DNA of 64,000 nucleotides from Spongiibacter marinus (GCF_016906995.1 NZ_JAFBBD010000001.1:124001-188000); one strand, 5' to 3'; positions 20,625-30,077 are shown, counted from the stretch's first letter. The notes: a model not told the origin generated them from the letters alone. Program-made: numbers and translations.

Positions 20625-21872
20625 GTGTCAAAAACAAACCGCAATAACCTCCTTGGCCTGTGCCTACTGAGCCTGGCCGCCACGACCTGCTTTGCCCAAG
20701 ACAACGCCTTTGACGACAGTGCATTCAGCGACTTTGCCGGATCCTTGAGCGCAGAGTTTGCCGAGTTCGAGGCTGCTCAGACACAGGAATGGGATAGCTT
20801 CGTCAGTGAAATCCGCGCTGAGCACGACGCTTTTATCGCTGATTTAGAGCGCTACTGGGGCAATGAAACCGAGAGCAGCGACCGCAGCAAATGGGTGGAG
20901 TACGCAAAGAATCGCCGTATTAAACGCACCGTCGACTTTGAAAAGAATCAAATACGCATCTCCGTGCTGGGCACACCGGCCCCTGAGGAGATGCAGCGCA
21001 TCGTCAACCAGCAGCTACAAGCCGCGCTGGAGACGCGCAGCGACCAGGCGAACCAGGAATACCCCATTGTGGCACGCATGCAGGAAGCGGCTTCAGCACC
21101 GAAACTGCCACCTGTGCCCGTGGTAGCGGAGCTCAAAGAGCTCAGCGGACAAAAAACCGCCCCCAAAGCCGCCGTAGCATTGGCGAAAAAAGCCAAGATC
21201 GATGTTGTTGAGATTAAGCCGGCACCCGCCAAAAAGAAGGCAACCGCGCCAAGCAAACCGAAGCGCAATAGTACCGCAGCCGCACCCAAGGAAACCAAAG
21301 CCACCGTCGCGGTGATCGACCTTTCCGAGAGCTGGCCGGTGCGCCGCGCCCGGAAATACAGCGATGCCGTCACCCGCTTTGCGGCAGAAATGGACATTCC
21401 CCGCTCACTGGCCTTTGCCATCATGTATACCGAAAGCAGCTTTAACCCGGTCGCGGTGTCGCCGATCCCGGCCTACGGATTAATGCAAGTGGTACCGGGC
21501 AGTGCTGGCCGTGACGTGACGAAACTGCACTTCGGCAAAGAGCGCCTGCTCTCCCCCGACTACCTGTTTACCGCCGACAAAAACATCGAGGTCGGCATCG
21601 GTTATCTCAATATTTTGGACAAGCGCTACCTACGTAAAATTACCGACCCGCTGAGCCGAAAATACTGCACGATTGCTGCCTACAATACTGGGGCAGGCAA
21701 TGTCGCCAAGGCATTTACCGGCAAACTCAACATTTCCAGAGCGTCGAAAATCATCAATGAGATGTCGCCCGACGAGGTCTATAACACCTTGCGCACCAAG
21801 CTGCCCTACGAAGAAACGCGCAAGTACATCAAAAAAGTGACCGCCGCCGAAAAACAGTTTATGAGCTTGTAA
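20625..21872 (+). CDS. MltC-like lytic murein transglycosylase
   Basis: A 415-residue periplasmic protein with a GTG start after an AGGGAT ribosome site. A signal peptide (1-24, ending CFA-QDN) is followed by the MltC N-terminal domain type (about 50-150), a Lys/Ala/Pro-rich linker (170-225) and an SLT goose-lysozyme domain. Catalytic Glu is about residue 270 in MYTESSFNPVAVSP; YGLMQVVPGSAG and IAAYNTGAGNVAKAF complete the fold. It should cleave glycan strands to anhydromuropeptides. Unlike E. coli MltC the lipobox is poor (ATTC), so it may be soluble. It opens the block of envelope genes and is one base from the next gene. Confidence 0.9.
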   Translation: MSKTNRNNLLGLCLLSLAATTCFAQDNAFDDSAFSDFAGSLSAEFAEFEAAQTQEWDSFVSEIRAEHDAFIADLERYWGNETESSDRSKWVEYAKNRRIKRTVDFEKNQIRISVLGTPAPEEMQRIVNQQLQAALETRSDQANQEYPIVARMQEAASAPKLPPVPVVAELKELSGQKTAPKAAVALAKKAKIDVVEIKPAPAKKKATAPSKPKRNSTAAAPKETKATVAVIDLSESWPVRRARKYSDAVTRFAAEMDIPRSLAFAIMYTESSFNPVAVSPIPAYGLMQVVPGSAGRDVTKLHFGKERLLSPDYLFTADKNIEVGIGYLNILDKRYLRKITDPLSRKYCTIAAYNTGAGNVAKAFTGKLNISRASKIINEMSPDEVYNTLRTKLPYEETRKYIKKVTAAEKQFMSL

Positions 21873-21873
21873 C

Positions 21874-22626
21874 GTGGATAAAGTCGAACTTCACAATCAA
21901 AAAATTAGCGCCATCACTAACCGGCTACCCACGTGGTTAGTGTCGTTGGTCTTGCTGTTTGTCGGCCTCGGCAACTTCACCGACTCGATAGAGCTGATGA
22001 AAAACGTGTATGAGTCAATTTCCAGCAAGTTCAGCAACCAAGTGGAATACGACCGCACCCGGCACGTGCGCGCAGGGTTAAACCTGGCCTATGTGCAAGA
22101 TTATATTGGCGAGCCACAGCTCCTGAAGGAACTCGAGGGCGGCCTGCAAGTGCGCTACTACATTGATGAAAAATACCTTATCTCTTTGTATACGCAGGGC
22201 GAGCGCGTGAGCGCGTATTTAATTTTTGCCCGCGAAGACCATTTCCAGCCGGACATGCAGGGCATGAACGAACAGTCGCTGGGCGACAGCTCATTATTCC
22301 AACTTCGCCAGAATACCGACCGCGTTGCCTTTGAGCACTCGCGCAACATCGCCTACTTTCTGGAAAGCAAAGAAGTTAACTTCGGCGGCGGCTATCTCAC
22401 GAACAGCTATTTAGGCTGGGTAAATTATGCAGCGCAGTTTGGCCCCAGCCCATCGCCGCAGCTCGGCGCGCTCTACGATGCAGAAATGCTCGGCGAAAAC
22501 AGCGCAGGCAAATTAACAGCCGCCCGCGAGCATATACGCCCCAATGCCTTTGGCTATGGCGAGCTGAGCATTGAGCAACTTCAGCGCGGATTACTTACCA
22601 GTGCCGAGCTGAGGTTCTTCGACTAA
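21874..22626 (+). CDS. Single-pass membrane protein, ETEC_3214-like
   Basis: A 250-residue protein starting at GTG one base after the transglycosylase stop. One membrane helix near residues 18-37 (LPTWLVSLVLLFVGLGNF), then a soluble domain with a short lipid-distal helical region and mixed beta segments (GLNLAYVQDYIGEPQLLKEL, RYYIDEKYLISLYTQ). From memory the soluble part resembles the poorly described ETEC_3214 domain; I hold this loosely. The helix orientation suggests inner-membrane anchoring with the domain in the periplasm or cytoplasm undetermined. Stop and next start overlap by one base, so it is translated with the downstream lipoprotein. Confidence 0.6.
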   Translation: MDKVELHNQKISAITNRLPTWLVSLVLLFVGLGNFTDSIELMKNVYESISSKFSNQVEYDRTRHVRAGLNLAYVQDYIGEPQLLKELEGGLQVRYYIDEKYLISLYTQGERVSAYLIFAREDHFQPDMQGMNEQSLGDSSLFQLRQNTDRVAFEHSRNIAYFLESKEVNFGGGYLTNSYLGWVNYAAQFGPSPSPQLGALYDAEMLGENSAGKLTAAREHIRPNAFGYGELSIEQLQRGLLTSAELRFFD

Positions 22627-24152
22627 TGACTAACGGAATAAACTGGAAACGAAGCCTCGCAGGCCTGCTGCCACTCACCCTGGCGGCCTGCTTGAGCGGC
22701 AACACCCAGCCGCAGAATACTGCGATCGCCTCCGGGCTTTCTTCACCGACACTGCCGTCAAGTAAGGACATCGCCTACGATGACCAAGACCTCGTGTCGC
22801 TATTCACCCACGCCAGCCTGCGGCGACATGAAGGCGATTACCGGGGAAGTAACCAAGCCCTTGAGCGCGCCTATCAACGCAGCGAAGAACTTTACACTCA
22901 ACGGCTAAGCGAGTTTGGCAGCGCGAGCTTGCGCAATCCCGGCGCCCTACCCTATCGACCCAATTCACTTGAAGTTGGCTTTATCAGCTACCTGAAGGCG
23001 CTCAACCATTTCGCCACCGACGCAGACCGACTGCCCTTGCAGCAAAGGGAAGCCGCAGCGGTAGAAATGCGTCGCCTCGATGTACTGCAAGGCGAAGCGC
23101 GCTTTCTCCAGGACATGGGCTTAGACAGCGACAAGAACCGCGACCTGGCACAAATGGTGGTATCACTGTTCGCCGAACGCACGAACACCGAGTTAAGCCA
23201 GGGTATTGTCGATTTGCAAAGCCCCTGGCTGTATGTCGTTTCCGGCATCGTCTTTGAAATCAACCAAGACCTGGACAGCGCCAGAATCAGCTACCAACGC
23301 GCCCTGGATGCGCTGCCAGAGGGCGACCTTTCGCCGCCGCACAGCAATGTAAAAGTACTCGCTGAAGAGGGCGGTCTGCGCTGTATGCAACAACTCGGCG
23401 CAAGCGATCAAGCCATACAAGAGTCTGCCTTTGCCGCACCGGCGCAAGACGGCGCACCAACAACCAATAGCTGGCTGATTGAACATCTCGGCACACTTCC
23501 GGCGAAAGCCCCTCTGGAAATGCTACTCACCGCCGACAGCATTCAACAGCGGCTGATCCTGCGGCCAATGATTCGCGGCACAGATGCAGAAAAGCGCCAG
23601 CAAAAGCAGCAATTTGCTGGACTGTCACTGCTGTACAGCAGCCCCTACAAAGATGCCATTGTCGTCGAGCTCGGCGACAACTGGAGCGCACTGGAAAGTC
23701 TCGGCCTTACCGACACAATCGGCGGCGGGATCCGCCTGTTTCTCGACTATTTCTCGGAGCCACAGCCTCACCACGCCGCTAAAGTCATTGGTGAAAACGG
23801 CGCGTTACTGCAAAGCGTTGAACTGGCCGATATCGCTGGCGATCTCCAACGCTACCAGACCCTCACACTGAAGCGCCGCTTCGAGGAAGCACTGCTGCGC
23901 GAAGTCAGTAAATCCGCAGGCTATAAATCGATGACCGGCGGCATTAAGTTACCGTTTTCGCTCGGCGGCGCGCTGGCCACGTTCACCGCGGGGGCCGATT
24001 TACGCCAGTGGCAGCTTCTGCCAGCCAAGATACGCATCACGCCACTTCCTGCAGATTTAGCGGGCCGCCAACTTACTATCACGCGCGGCGACCGCGCTAA
24101 CTCGCTGACGGTTCCCGCTGACAAACGCCTAATCAGCATTGATCACTACTGA
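22626..24152 (+). CDS. COG3014-like TPR lipoprotein (copy A)
   Basis: A 508-residue predicted outer-membrane lipoprotein: the signal ends in LTLAAC with lipidated Cys at about 22. The first 250 residues form TPR-like helical pairs (LFTHASLRRHEGDYRGSNQALERAY, YVVSGIVFEINQDLDSARISYQRAL), and the C-terminal half is beta-rich. The TPR-plus-beta layout fits the uncharacterised COG3014 family, often found next to LpoB. A second member lies at 30672-32054. TPRs suggest a protein-binding scaffold on the periplasmic face of the outer membrane. Nine bases separate it from the LpoB-like gene. Confidence 0.75.
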   Translation: MTNGINWKRSLAGLLPLTLAACLSGNTQPQNTAIASGLSSPTLPSSKDIAYDDQDLVSLFTHASLRRHEGDYRGSNQALERAYQRSEELYTQRLSEFGSASLRNPGALPYRPNSLEVGFISYLKALNHFATDADRLPLQQREAAAVEMRRLDVLQGEARFLQDMGLDSDKNRDLAQMVVSLFAERTNTELSQGIVDLQSPWLYVVSGIVFEINQDLDSARISYQRALDALPEGDLSPPHSNVKVLAEEGGLRCMQQLGASDQAIQESAFAAPAQDGAPTTNSWLIEHLGTLPAKAPLEMLLTADSIQQRLILRPMIRGTDAEKRQQKQQFAGLSLLYSSPYKDAIVVELGDNWSALESLGLTDTIGGGIRLFLDYFSEPQPHHAAKVIGENGALLQSVELADIAGDLQRYQTLTLKRRFEEALLREVSKSAGYKSMTGGIKLPFSLGGALATFTAGADLRQWQLLPAKIRITPLPADLAGRQLTITRGDRANSLTVPADKRLISIDHY

Positions 24153-24160
24153 GTCAAATC

Positions 24161-24754
24161 ATGATGACCTTTCGCTCTCTTACTATCCTTATTCTTTCAG
24201 TGCTGCTGTGCGCCTGCGGAAGTAGCAACGTTAAACGCATGGAAAACGGCAGCCAACCCGCATTAACCGATCGCTGGAATGCCACCGACTCGCAACTTGT
24301 TGCCGAAGCGCTGATTAGCGACATGCTGAGTTTTCCCTGGGCAAAATCCAGGGCGGACGGTTCACTACCTGTGATTGCGATTCAACACATCAGCAATCGA
24401 TCCCACGAGCAAATTGCAGTGGAAACCTTCATCAATTCGATCAAGCGGGAGTTATTGCGCAGCGGTAAAGCCGAGTTTGTGGTGACCGGCGCAGAGCGCG
24501 AGCGTGTGCGCGACGAGAAGCTCGACCAGGAAATGTTTGCCAGCATGGAAAGCGCCGTCGAACTCGGCGAAGAGACGGCCGCCGGCTATGCACTGAGCGG
24601 TGTTATCACCTCATTAGTAGACCAGCTTGAGGGGCAGCGCACGACCACCTACCAAGTCGACCTTAAACTGATTGATCTTAAGAGCAACCGCGAAGTTTGG
24701 AATGGTCAGAAACAGATCCACAAATACAGCAAACGCGCGAGATTCGGCCTGTGA
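24161..24754 (+). CDS. LpoB-like penicillin-binding protein activator (copy A)
   Basis: A 197-residue lipoprotein (signal ending SVLLCAC, Cys about 19). The mature part follows the LpoB pattern: TDSQLVAEALISDMLSFPW, then PVIAIQHISNRSHEQIAVETF, SIKRELLRSGKAEFVV, and YALSGVITSL with paired strands YQVDLKLIDLKSNREVWNGQ. LpoB spans from the outer membrane to stimulate the bifunctional synthase PBP1b. The usual long disordered linker after the lipobox is short here. Flanked by a COG3014-like lipoprotein and an LPP20-type protein, whose GTG overlaps its stop. Confidence 0.85.
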   Translation: MMTFRSLTILILSVLLCACGSSNVKRMENGSQPALTDRWNATDSQLVAEALISDMLSFPWAKSRADGSLPVIAIQHISNRSHEQIAVETFINSIKRELLRSGKAEFVVTGAERERVRDEKLDQEMFASMESAVELGEETAAGYALSGVITSLVDQLEGQRTTTYQVDLKLIDLKSNREVWNGQKQIHKYSKRARFGL

Positions 24755-25752
24755 AGCATCCATTTTTCTCCGCCAGCAAGCTCGCCGTCGCCAGTGTACT
24801 TTTCGCCTGCAACACCGCACTCGCCGCCGTGCCATACTGGGTTAGCCAACCACCCCAGCGCAAGGGTTTTGTATTCGGTGTTGGCGCAGCCGACCTCTCA
24901 CTTGGTCACGCAGCTGCCAGCGAGGCGGCCAAGCTCGCCGCTCGCAATGAAATCGCCAGCAGTCTGAAGCTGCAAATTGGATCAGAGCTAACACTAAACA
25001 ATATCTCCGACGAATCCGGCAGTCGCAGCGAGTTTAACAACAACATTCGCATCCGCGTTCCCGACGTCGCCCTCTCCGACATTCGCATCATCAAAACTGG
25101 GGAGGTGGCAGAGCACCAAAGCTTATACAGTTTGGCCGAGCTGGACTTGGCAAAGGCTGCGGAGCGCGTCGCCAGTGAAATTCGTTCACTGCTCGCGCAA
25201 ACCTCCCCAGCCATCGACAGCACTTCGCTAGCCACTGCTCTGCGCGGCCACTACCGCGCGTTAGAGCGCCAGCTCAATTTTCAGTCATTGCTGTCCCAGT
25301 ATCGACTACTCGACGGCAAACAGCCGTTTAACGATAGCGCACTCAACAATGACGCCGAGCGGGCGCTGAAATTTTTCGACAGCTTACTGATTCACATAAC
25401 ACCAAAGGATGAAGACAGCAAAAAAGTGGCACGGAACATCGCCTCAGAACTGGCCGCGAAAGGCCTACAGGGCAGCGAAAGCGCTACGCAAGCGAAGCTT
25501 CAGCTGTCCATGAACAGTCAGAGAAGGACGATGGAGCGCAATGGCGCGCATTTTTGCCGGATAAAAACTGATGCGACACTCAGCGCGAATACACAGCATT
25601 TGAGCGCCGCCAGTCGCTCGGCAAAAGCGGTTTCCGGTGACCCTGAAATTGCCTGCCAGAAGGCCGCGGAGAAGCTCAGCAAAGTTGTCGCCGCCGACAT
25701 CATGAACAAATTTTGGAACACATTAAAATCACCGTCACCAAAGCAAAACTAA
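24751..25752 (+). CDS. LPP20-type secreted protein (copy A)
   Basis: A 333-residue exported protein. The start is GTG at 24751 within the GTGA overlap with the LpoB-like stop; a frame reaching further upstream would erase the signal peptide. Signal peptide MKHPFFSASKLAVASVLF... ends ALAA; no lipobox after it. The N-terminal domain (about 30-150) has the LPP20/FlgP pattern YWVSQPP...FGVGAADLSLGHAAASEAAKLAARNEIASSL with the later strand SLYSLAELDLAKA. The rest is mainly helical with no recognised domain and contains a CRIKTDATLSA strand. Likely periplasmic partner of the neighbouring lipoproteins. Confidence 0.75.
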   Translation: MKHPFFSASKLAVASVLFACNTALAAVPYWVSQPPQRKGFVFGVGAADLSLGHAAASEAAKLAARNEIASSLKLQIGSELTLNNISDESGSRSEFNNNIRIRVPDVALSDIRIIKTGEVAEHQSLYSLAELDLAKAAERVASEIRSLLAQTSPAIDSTSLATALRGHYRALERQLNFQSLLSQYRLLDGKQPFNDSALNNDAERALKFFDSLLIHITPKDEDSKKVARNIASELAAKGLQGSESATQAKLQLSMNSQRRTMERNGAHFCRIKTDATLSANTQHLSAASRSAKAVSGDPEIACQKAAEKLSKVVAADIMNKFWNTLKSPSPKQN

Positions 25753-25783
25753 GACGGATAACACCACACAGAGGGTAAGTGAG

Positions 25784-26803
25784 ATGACGAGAAAGGCCTC
25801 GGCAATTGCACTGGCAGCCGCACTACTATCAAGCGGCGCACTGGCGCAAGAGCAAGATCAACGAGCGAGCTTTGGCGACGACGCTAGCTATAACTACTTT
25901 GGCGGCGTATCTGTCGGTTACAAATATCAGGAGCTAGAGGCGGACACGATCCGCGACGCCTACGTGAAAACGGTCGGCTTGAACATTCTGCAGTTCGAAT
26001 GGTTTCCCGAGCAGGCCACCTGGATGCAGAACATTAGCTGGATGGCGGCGATTCGCCCCCGCCTGAGCTACGAGCTGACGCCCGGTGACAGCGCCGATCA
26101 GGATGAAATCGCCCAGGCCTCTGATTCAGAAAAAGAAGGCTGGACACGCTTTGTCGCCGACCTGAGCATTGACCCGATTCAACTTTTCGGCGGCGAGAAA
26201 TCCAACCACCGCATCGACATTAATTATGATGTGCAGACCTTCCTGATTACCGTTCAGGCAACCCGCGATTATTTTTACATTGAAGACAACGACGCCAAGC
26301 TGCTCACCGCCGGTGACAAAATTGACGTCAACACCACCTTCACCGAAGCGGTCATCGGCTATGCGGTTGAAGAGGAAGACCTGCGACTCATGGTGGGCTT
26401 TTTCTCCGTGGACTACGAAAAGCCGGTATCTAGCGATGTTTCCACACCCATCGAATCTATCTACAAAGGCAACTTCGAATCGCGCGGCATCTACATGGGC
26501 GGCTCAATACGCCTGTTTGGCAACCTGGACCTGAGCCTGCGCTACGATTATTCCTATGACGCTGAAGCCACTGTCGACGGTGGCACGTCACTAACTCGCG
26601 ACGAGTTTGGCATTGAGGACAGCATTGAGTACGACGCCTATACCCTCAATGCGGTTTACGATCTGCGCAAAACTACCATGAAACTACCAATGGAAGTCCG
26701 CTTCAGCTATATCCAGCGCCAGTTTGACGCCCTTGTTGAAGGCTCGACCGTGAACGACGACCGAATCTTCGGGGTTTCGTTGATCGGCAGCTTCACGCTT
26801 TAA
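25784..26803 (+). CDS. Predicted outer-membrane beta-barrel protein
   Basis: A 339-residue protein with a clean signal peptide (MTRKASAIALAAALLSSGALA-QEQ). The mature sequence alternates polar and aromatic residues over many short strands (FGGVSVGYKYQEL, GIYMGGSIRLFGNLDLSLRY, MEVRFSYIQRQFDAL) and ends in a strand with terminal Leu (GVSLIGSFTL), which suits BamA recognition of a barrel. No named family recognised. It starts 31 bases after the LPP20-type gene behind GAGGGTAAGTGAG and precedes the PKD lipoprotein by 12 bases, so the two are probably co-expressed and may interact at the cell surface. Confidence 0.7.
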   Translation: MTRKASAIALAAALLSSGALAQEQDQRASFGDDASYNYFGGVSVGYKYQELEADTIRDAYVKTVGLNILQFEWFPEQATWMQNISWMAAIRPRLSYELTPGDSADQDEIAQASDSEKEGWTRFVADLSIDPIQLFGGEKSNHRIDINYDVQTFLITVQATRDYFYIEDNDAKLLTAGDKIDVNTTFTEAVIGYAVEEEDLRLMVGFFSVDYEKPVSSDVSTPIESIYKGNFESRGIYMGGSIRLFGNLDLSLRYDYSYDAEATVDGGTSLTRDEFGIEDSIEYDAYTLNAVYDLRKTTMKLPMEVRFSYIQRQFDALVEGSTVNDDRIFGVSLIGSFTL

Positions 26804-26815
26804 GAGGACCCAGTT

Positions 26816-29056
26816 ATGAAAAATCTGAAATTACTGACCGCCGCATCGCTGGCCCTAGGCCTGAGCCTGCAAGGCTGCGTGTTTGACGAATCGGGCACTG
26901 AATACAAAGAGCCGAACGCCAATACCGAGCCCGTAATCAACCTGAACTACGACTCACAACTGCCACTGAACACCTACCTCACCTTCGAGGACGACAGTGC
27001 CGATATCGCGGTGACCTTTGGCAGCCAGGAATTCCGCTTCCCCGACCGCTCTGAAATGCGACTGCGCGGTTTTGGTGGTTTTGAAACCGACCGCGTGTGG
27101 AAAACCTCGGTGGTGGAAGATTCGCGAGGCATTAAAACCCTGCGCATGGGCTATTACGTGGCATCGCCAGGTAGCAGCGACATCAGCGCACCGGTCTTCC
27201 ACAACTTTGCCAAGGACAGCCGCGGCAATATCTACCTGACAGAAACCGCCGAGCAGCTCAAATCTGACCTCGGTGTGGCGCCGTTCCGCCAACCCCAGCC
27301 TGCACTGCTGTTCCCTGCCCAAGTTGAGGTCGGCGAAAGCTGGGTAGCTGGGCCGACCATCGTGCCGCTGTTCTACAACTTCAGCTCCGGCACCGGCTGG
27401 ACCGCGACGCTGGTCGATGACAATGCCACCGCGCCTATCAGCGGCGAGGAAAACTGTATTGTTATCAAGTATTACGGTGAACGCTTCTCCTACTACTTAT
27501 ACCTGAAAAATGGCCTGGGTGTCGTTGAGTGGGTCAATAGCTGGGAGGAAGACCCCAATGGCAAGGTGCTGCCCACCGATGGCTGGGCGCGCAGCGATAA
27601 AGGCAATGGCAGCACAGACATTGACTATACCGATTACGGCTGGTCCTTCGACGACAGCAACCCGGTCGGTGCCGTACTTTATTCAATTGGCCTGAAGGTT
27701 GTTGAAGACGAAGAAGCCAATGCTGACGCCAGCGAGAGCTCGCCCATCAATGATTCAGGCTTTGACTTCACCCGAGTCATTGAAAGCACCGCGCCCGCCT
27801 CAAACACCTACCCGGCGCTGCTGGACCTGCGTCTTCCCGATGAACGCGGCGAAGAATCCATCAACTTTGCCGACAGCAAATGGGATGCGCTGACCGGAAA
27901 ATACTACCGGCCGCTTATCCGCATCAGCTTTGAGGGCAACACCTATGTTGCCGACGAGAGCAACGGCAGCTTTGACGTGGACAAGCTCTACAACCAGCCC
28001 TTTGGCCCCGCTCGTCTGGCGTTTTTGGGTCGCGGTACGCTGGTAAATGAGGCCGATCCCACCGACAGCATGAAGTTTGTTGGATTGCTGGAGGGGAATT
28101 ACGTGAATGCCGGTCCCGACGGGCTGACCTCAGACTTTGCGATATTCGGCCTGGGGCCTGATCGTCGCCTGCCCGCCGCCAAACCGGGCAGCACCTATCG
28201 CATTTATATTTCCTACGCCAATCTCAACGAGCCGCTGCGCGAGCTGCTGGAAATGGACCAGGCGAGTATTGATGAGTTCGGGCTGGACGAGTCTCAACTC
28301 GGCTATGAAAGCATCTGTTACGGCAACCGCATCAGCGAAGACGGCCCCTGCAACAGCATCAATGTCAGCTTTGAAATTCAGGTGCCAGATGTTGAAGGCG
28401 AACTGGGCTTCCGCATCGGCGGCATCGACAGCAACGACGAGCTCAAGTCTGCCAGTCAGTTGTTCTATCTGCCGGTCAGCAAAGATGCCGGTGGCAAAGG
28501 CAAACTGACTGCCCGCCTGTTCGACCAGTTCAGCGATGTCATCCGCGGCGCGCGCGATGCCAACGGCGAGTTCAACACAGGTATTCTTAATGCCTTGTCG
28601 TCCGTGGCGCCAAACAGCAATATCGTCAAATACAGCTATGATTTTGGCGATGGCGAAACGGTTGACGACGGTATCCCGCTGGGTGTCTACACCTACAGGC
28701 AGGACGGCGAATATCAGCTCAAGCTGACCGTTACCGACGACCAGGGCAATACCGCTACCGCCTCTCGTAAAGTCATTATCAGCGATACCGGCAAAGTGAT
28801 TATTCGCAACATCGCCAATGATTTCGGCAGTGGCGCCTTCACCATCGGTATCGACAATCTCGACGAGCCAGACGGCTACTACGACTACTACAAATTCGTC
28901 ATTCTCGACAAAGGCGAGGATGAAGTCTTCGAAGTACCAGGCGGTGTGAACTACGTGGTCGATATTATCGATAATGGTGAAGTCTTATTTACCGAAGAGC
29001 GATTTGTAGGCAATGCCGAAGAAGAGGTTGTTGAGGTCGATCTAGACCAAGACTAG
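26816..29056 (+). CDS. Large lipoprotein with PKD domain
   Basis: A 746-residue protein whose signal ends LSLQGC (Cys about 21). Residues 40-290 look like a beta-rich domain with many aromatic residues (ILVMPWW-like motifs are absent); 300-580 form further beta domains; residues about 590-655 are a PKD domain (KYSYDFGDGE, then YTYRQDGEYQLKLTVTD). The C-terminus is very acidic. PKD domains serve in protein or carbohydrate contact at the surface. Asp/Glu-rich composition suits a surface-exposed marine protein. It ends the plus-strand operon, 20 bases before a bidirectional terminator. Function unknown. Confidence 0.75.
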   Translation: MKNLKLLTAASLALGLSLQGCVFDESGTEYKEPNANTEPVINLNYDSQLPLNTYLTFEDDSADIAVTFGSQEFRFPDRSEMRLRGFGGFETDRVWKTSVVEDSRGIKTLRMGYYVASPGSSDISAPVFHNFAKDSRGNIYLTETAEQLKSDLGVAPFRQPQPALLFPAQVEVGESWVAGPTIVPLFYNFSSGTGWTATLVDDNATAPISGEENCIVIKYYGERFSYYLYLKNGLGVVEWVNSWEEDPNGKVLPTDGWARSDKGNGSTDIDYTDYGWSFDDSNPVGAVLYSIGLKVVEDEEANADASESSPINDSGFDFTRVIESTAPASNTYPALLDLRLPDERGEESINFADSKWDALTGKYYRPLIRISFEGNTYVADESNGSFDVDKLYNQPFGPARLAFLGRGTLVNEADPTDSMKFVGLLEGNYVNAGPDGLTSDFAIFGLGPDRRLPAAKPGSTYRIYISYANLNEPLRELLEMDQASIDEFGLDESQLGYESICYGNRISEDGPCNSINVSFEIQVPDVEGELGFRIGGIDSNDELKSASQLFYLPVSKDAGGKGKLTARLFDQFSDVIRGARDANGEFNTGILNALSSVAPNSNIVKYSYDFGDGETVDDGIPLGVYTYRQDGEYQLKLTVTDDQGNTATASRKVIISDTGKVIIRNIANDFGSGAFTIGIDNLDEPDGYYDYYKFVILDKGEDEVFEVPGGVNYVVDIIDNGEVLFTEERFVGNAEEEVVEVDLDQD

Positions 29057-29076
29057 TTAGCAGTATTATTGCAACC

Positions 29077-29110
29077 ACAAAAAAGCCCGCCAATGGCGGG
29101 CTTTTTTGTG
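29077..29110. terminator. Bidirectional terminator
   Basis: Stem AAGCCCGCC / GGCGGGCTT around an AAT loop, with an A-run before and a T-run after, so it can stop transcripts from both sides. It separates the PKD lipoprotein gene (plus) from the convergent LPP20-type gene (minus). Confidence 0.95.
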
Positions 29111-29156
29111 CGCTTACGGTCGCGGCGTCAGCGACCCATAGCATTTACGCAACGTA

Positions 29157-29732
29157 TTAGCGCGCCATTTCTTCGTTCAGCTCTTGCTGAGCTTGTGCGC
29201 CCTTAAATTGCTGCAAAAGCACCTCTCGGGTATCTGGCTGCACCTGGCGCTCACTCGCGGCCAACATGTTATCAAACAGTGCCAGGGTTTTATCGCGCCC
29301 CATTGTCACCAATACACACAGGTTTTTCTTACCGTCGATTTCAACAAACTCCACACGCTCAGCTCGTGTGCCAATCAGCGTCTGCTGGGTAAGTTGCTTC
29401 GCCACCGATGAGAAGGTTGAGCCGCTGGATACGCCGCTGGACACATCCGTGCGCTCGCGAAATACCTTGTCCAAAACTGCAACTTTCGTTTCTAGCTGTT
29501 GGGCTAAATCCGTCCGCGCATTGGCAACGGCAAGCTGGCGGTCGATAGACATGTTACTGGAATACGGCACACACTGAGCGCTGGCAAAACCATCGTCAAT
29601 GTAAGGGTTCATCACCCACTGGGGGAGTCCACCCGCACCTTGTTGTGACTGCTGCGTATCTGCTGCCTGCTCGGTGCTTGCACACGCCGTCATTAGCGCT
29701 GCGCAAGTCACACCTATTATTTTCTTCTTCAT
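29157..29732 (-). CDS. LPP20-family lipoprotein
   Basis: A 191-residue lipoprotein starting MKKKIIGVTCAALMTAC (lipid Cys about 17); this ATG has GGAG seven bases upstream, so the longer frame is rejected. The mature protein has the LPP20 pattern LPQWVMNPYIDDGFASAQCV, SIDRQLAVANARTDLAQQLETKV, and YGR-like strand LCVLVTMGRDKTLALFDNML. FlgP, the H-ring lipoprotein of Vibrio flagella, belongs to this family. It is the only minus-strand gene in the 20.6-35.6 kb block and shares the 345-base upstream region with the small barrel gene at 30078. Confidence 0.85.
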   Translation of the reverse strand: MKKKIIGVTCAALMTACASTEQAADTQQSQQGAGGLPQWVMNPYIDDGFASAQCVPYSSNMSIDRQLAVANARTDLAQQLETKVAVLDKVFRERTDVSSGVSSGSTFSSVAKQLTQQTLIGTRAERVEFVEIDGKKNLCVLVTMGRDKTLALFDNMLAASERQVQPDTREVLLQQFKGAQAQQELNEEMAR

Positions 29733-30077
29733 TAAGCACTCCAATATCCACGAGTAATACACATCGACGCCGCCCAAACGACGTGCCGATGTATTTCGAG
29801 TTCCTGCTCGACTGTTGCATCTCCGGCGCTCGGCAAGCAGACCAATTCATAGCAACACTCCACCTCCATTTTAGAGGGGAATGCAGCAAATGCACAGGTC
29901 AATATTTGACGACCAACCTGATTTCATGCACAGGCCCTTGGTCTGAACACAAGGACCACTACGAGTGGTAGAAAATAGTATTGCGTTGAAACAATTAGAC
30001 GTTAGACTGTTGAGGCTGGCACTGTTAGACGTTAGCCGGATCAATAAACACTATATGAACACAAGGAAGTGAATCAT
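29733..30077. promoter_or_regulatory. Divergent promoter region with repeated motifs
   Basis: No gene seen. It separates the LPP20 gene (minus) from the operon at 30078 (plus). TTAGACGTTAG occurs at 29995-30005 and 30025-30035, thirty bases apart (about three helical turns), and the half motif GTTAGAC also at 30001-30007. GAACACAAGGA occurs at 29945-29955 and at 30057-30067, the latter being the ribosome site of the next gene. These are candidate operators or the trace of a small duplication. No -35/-10 pair could be fixed. Confidence 0.5.
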
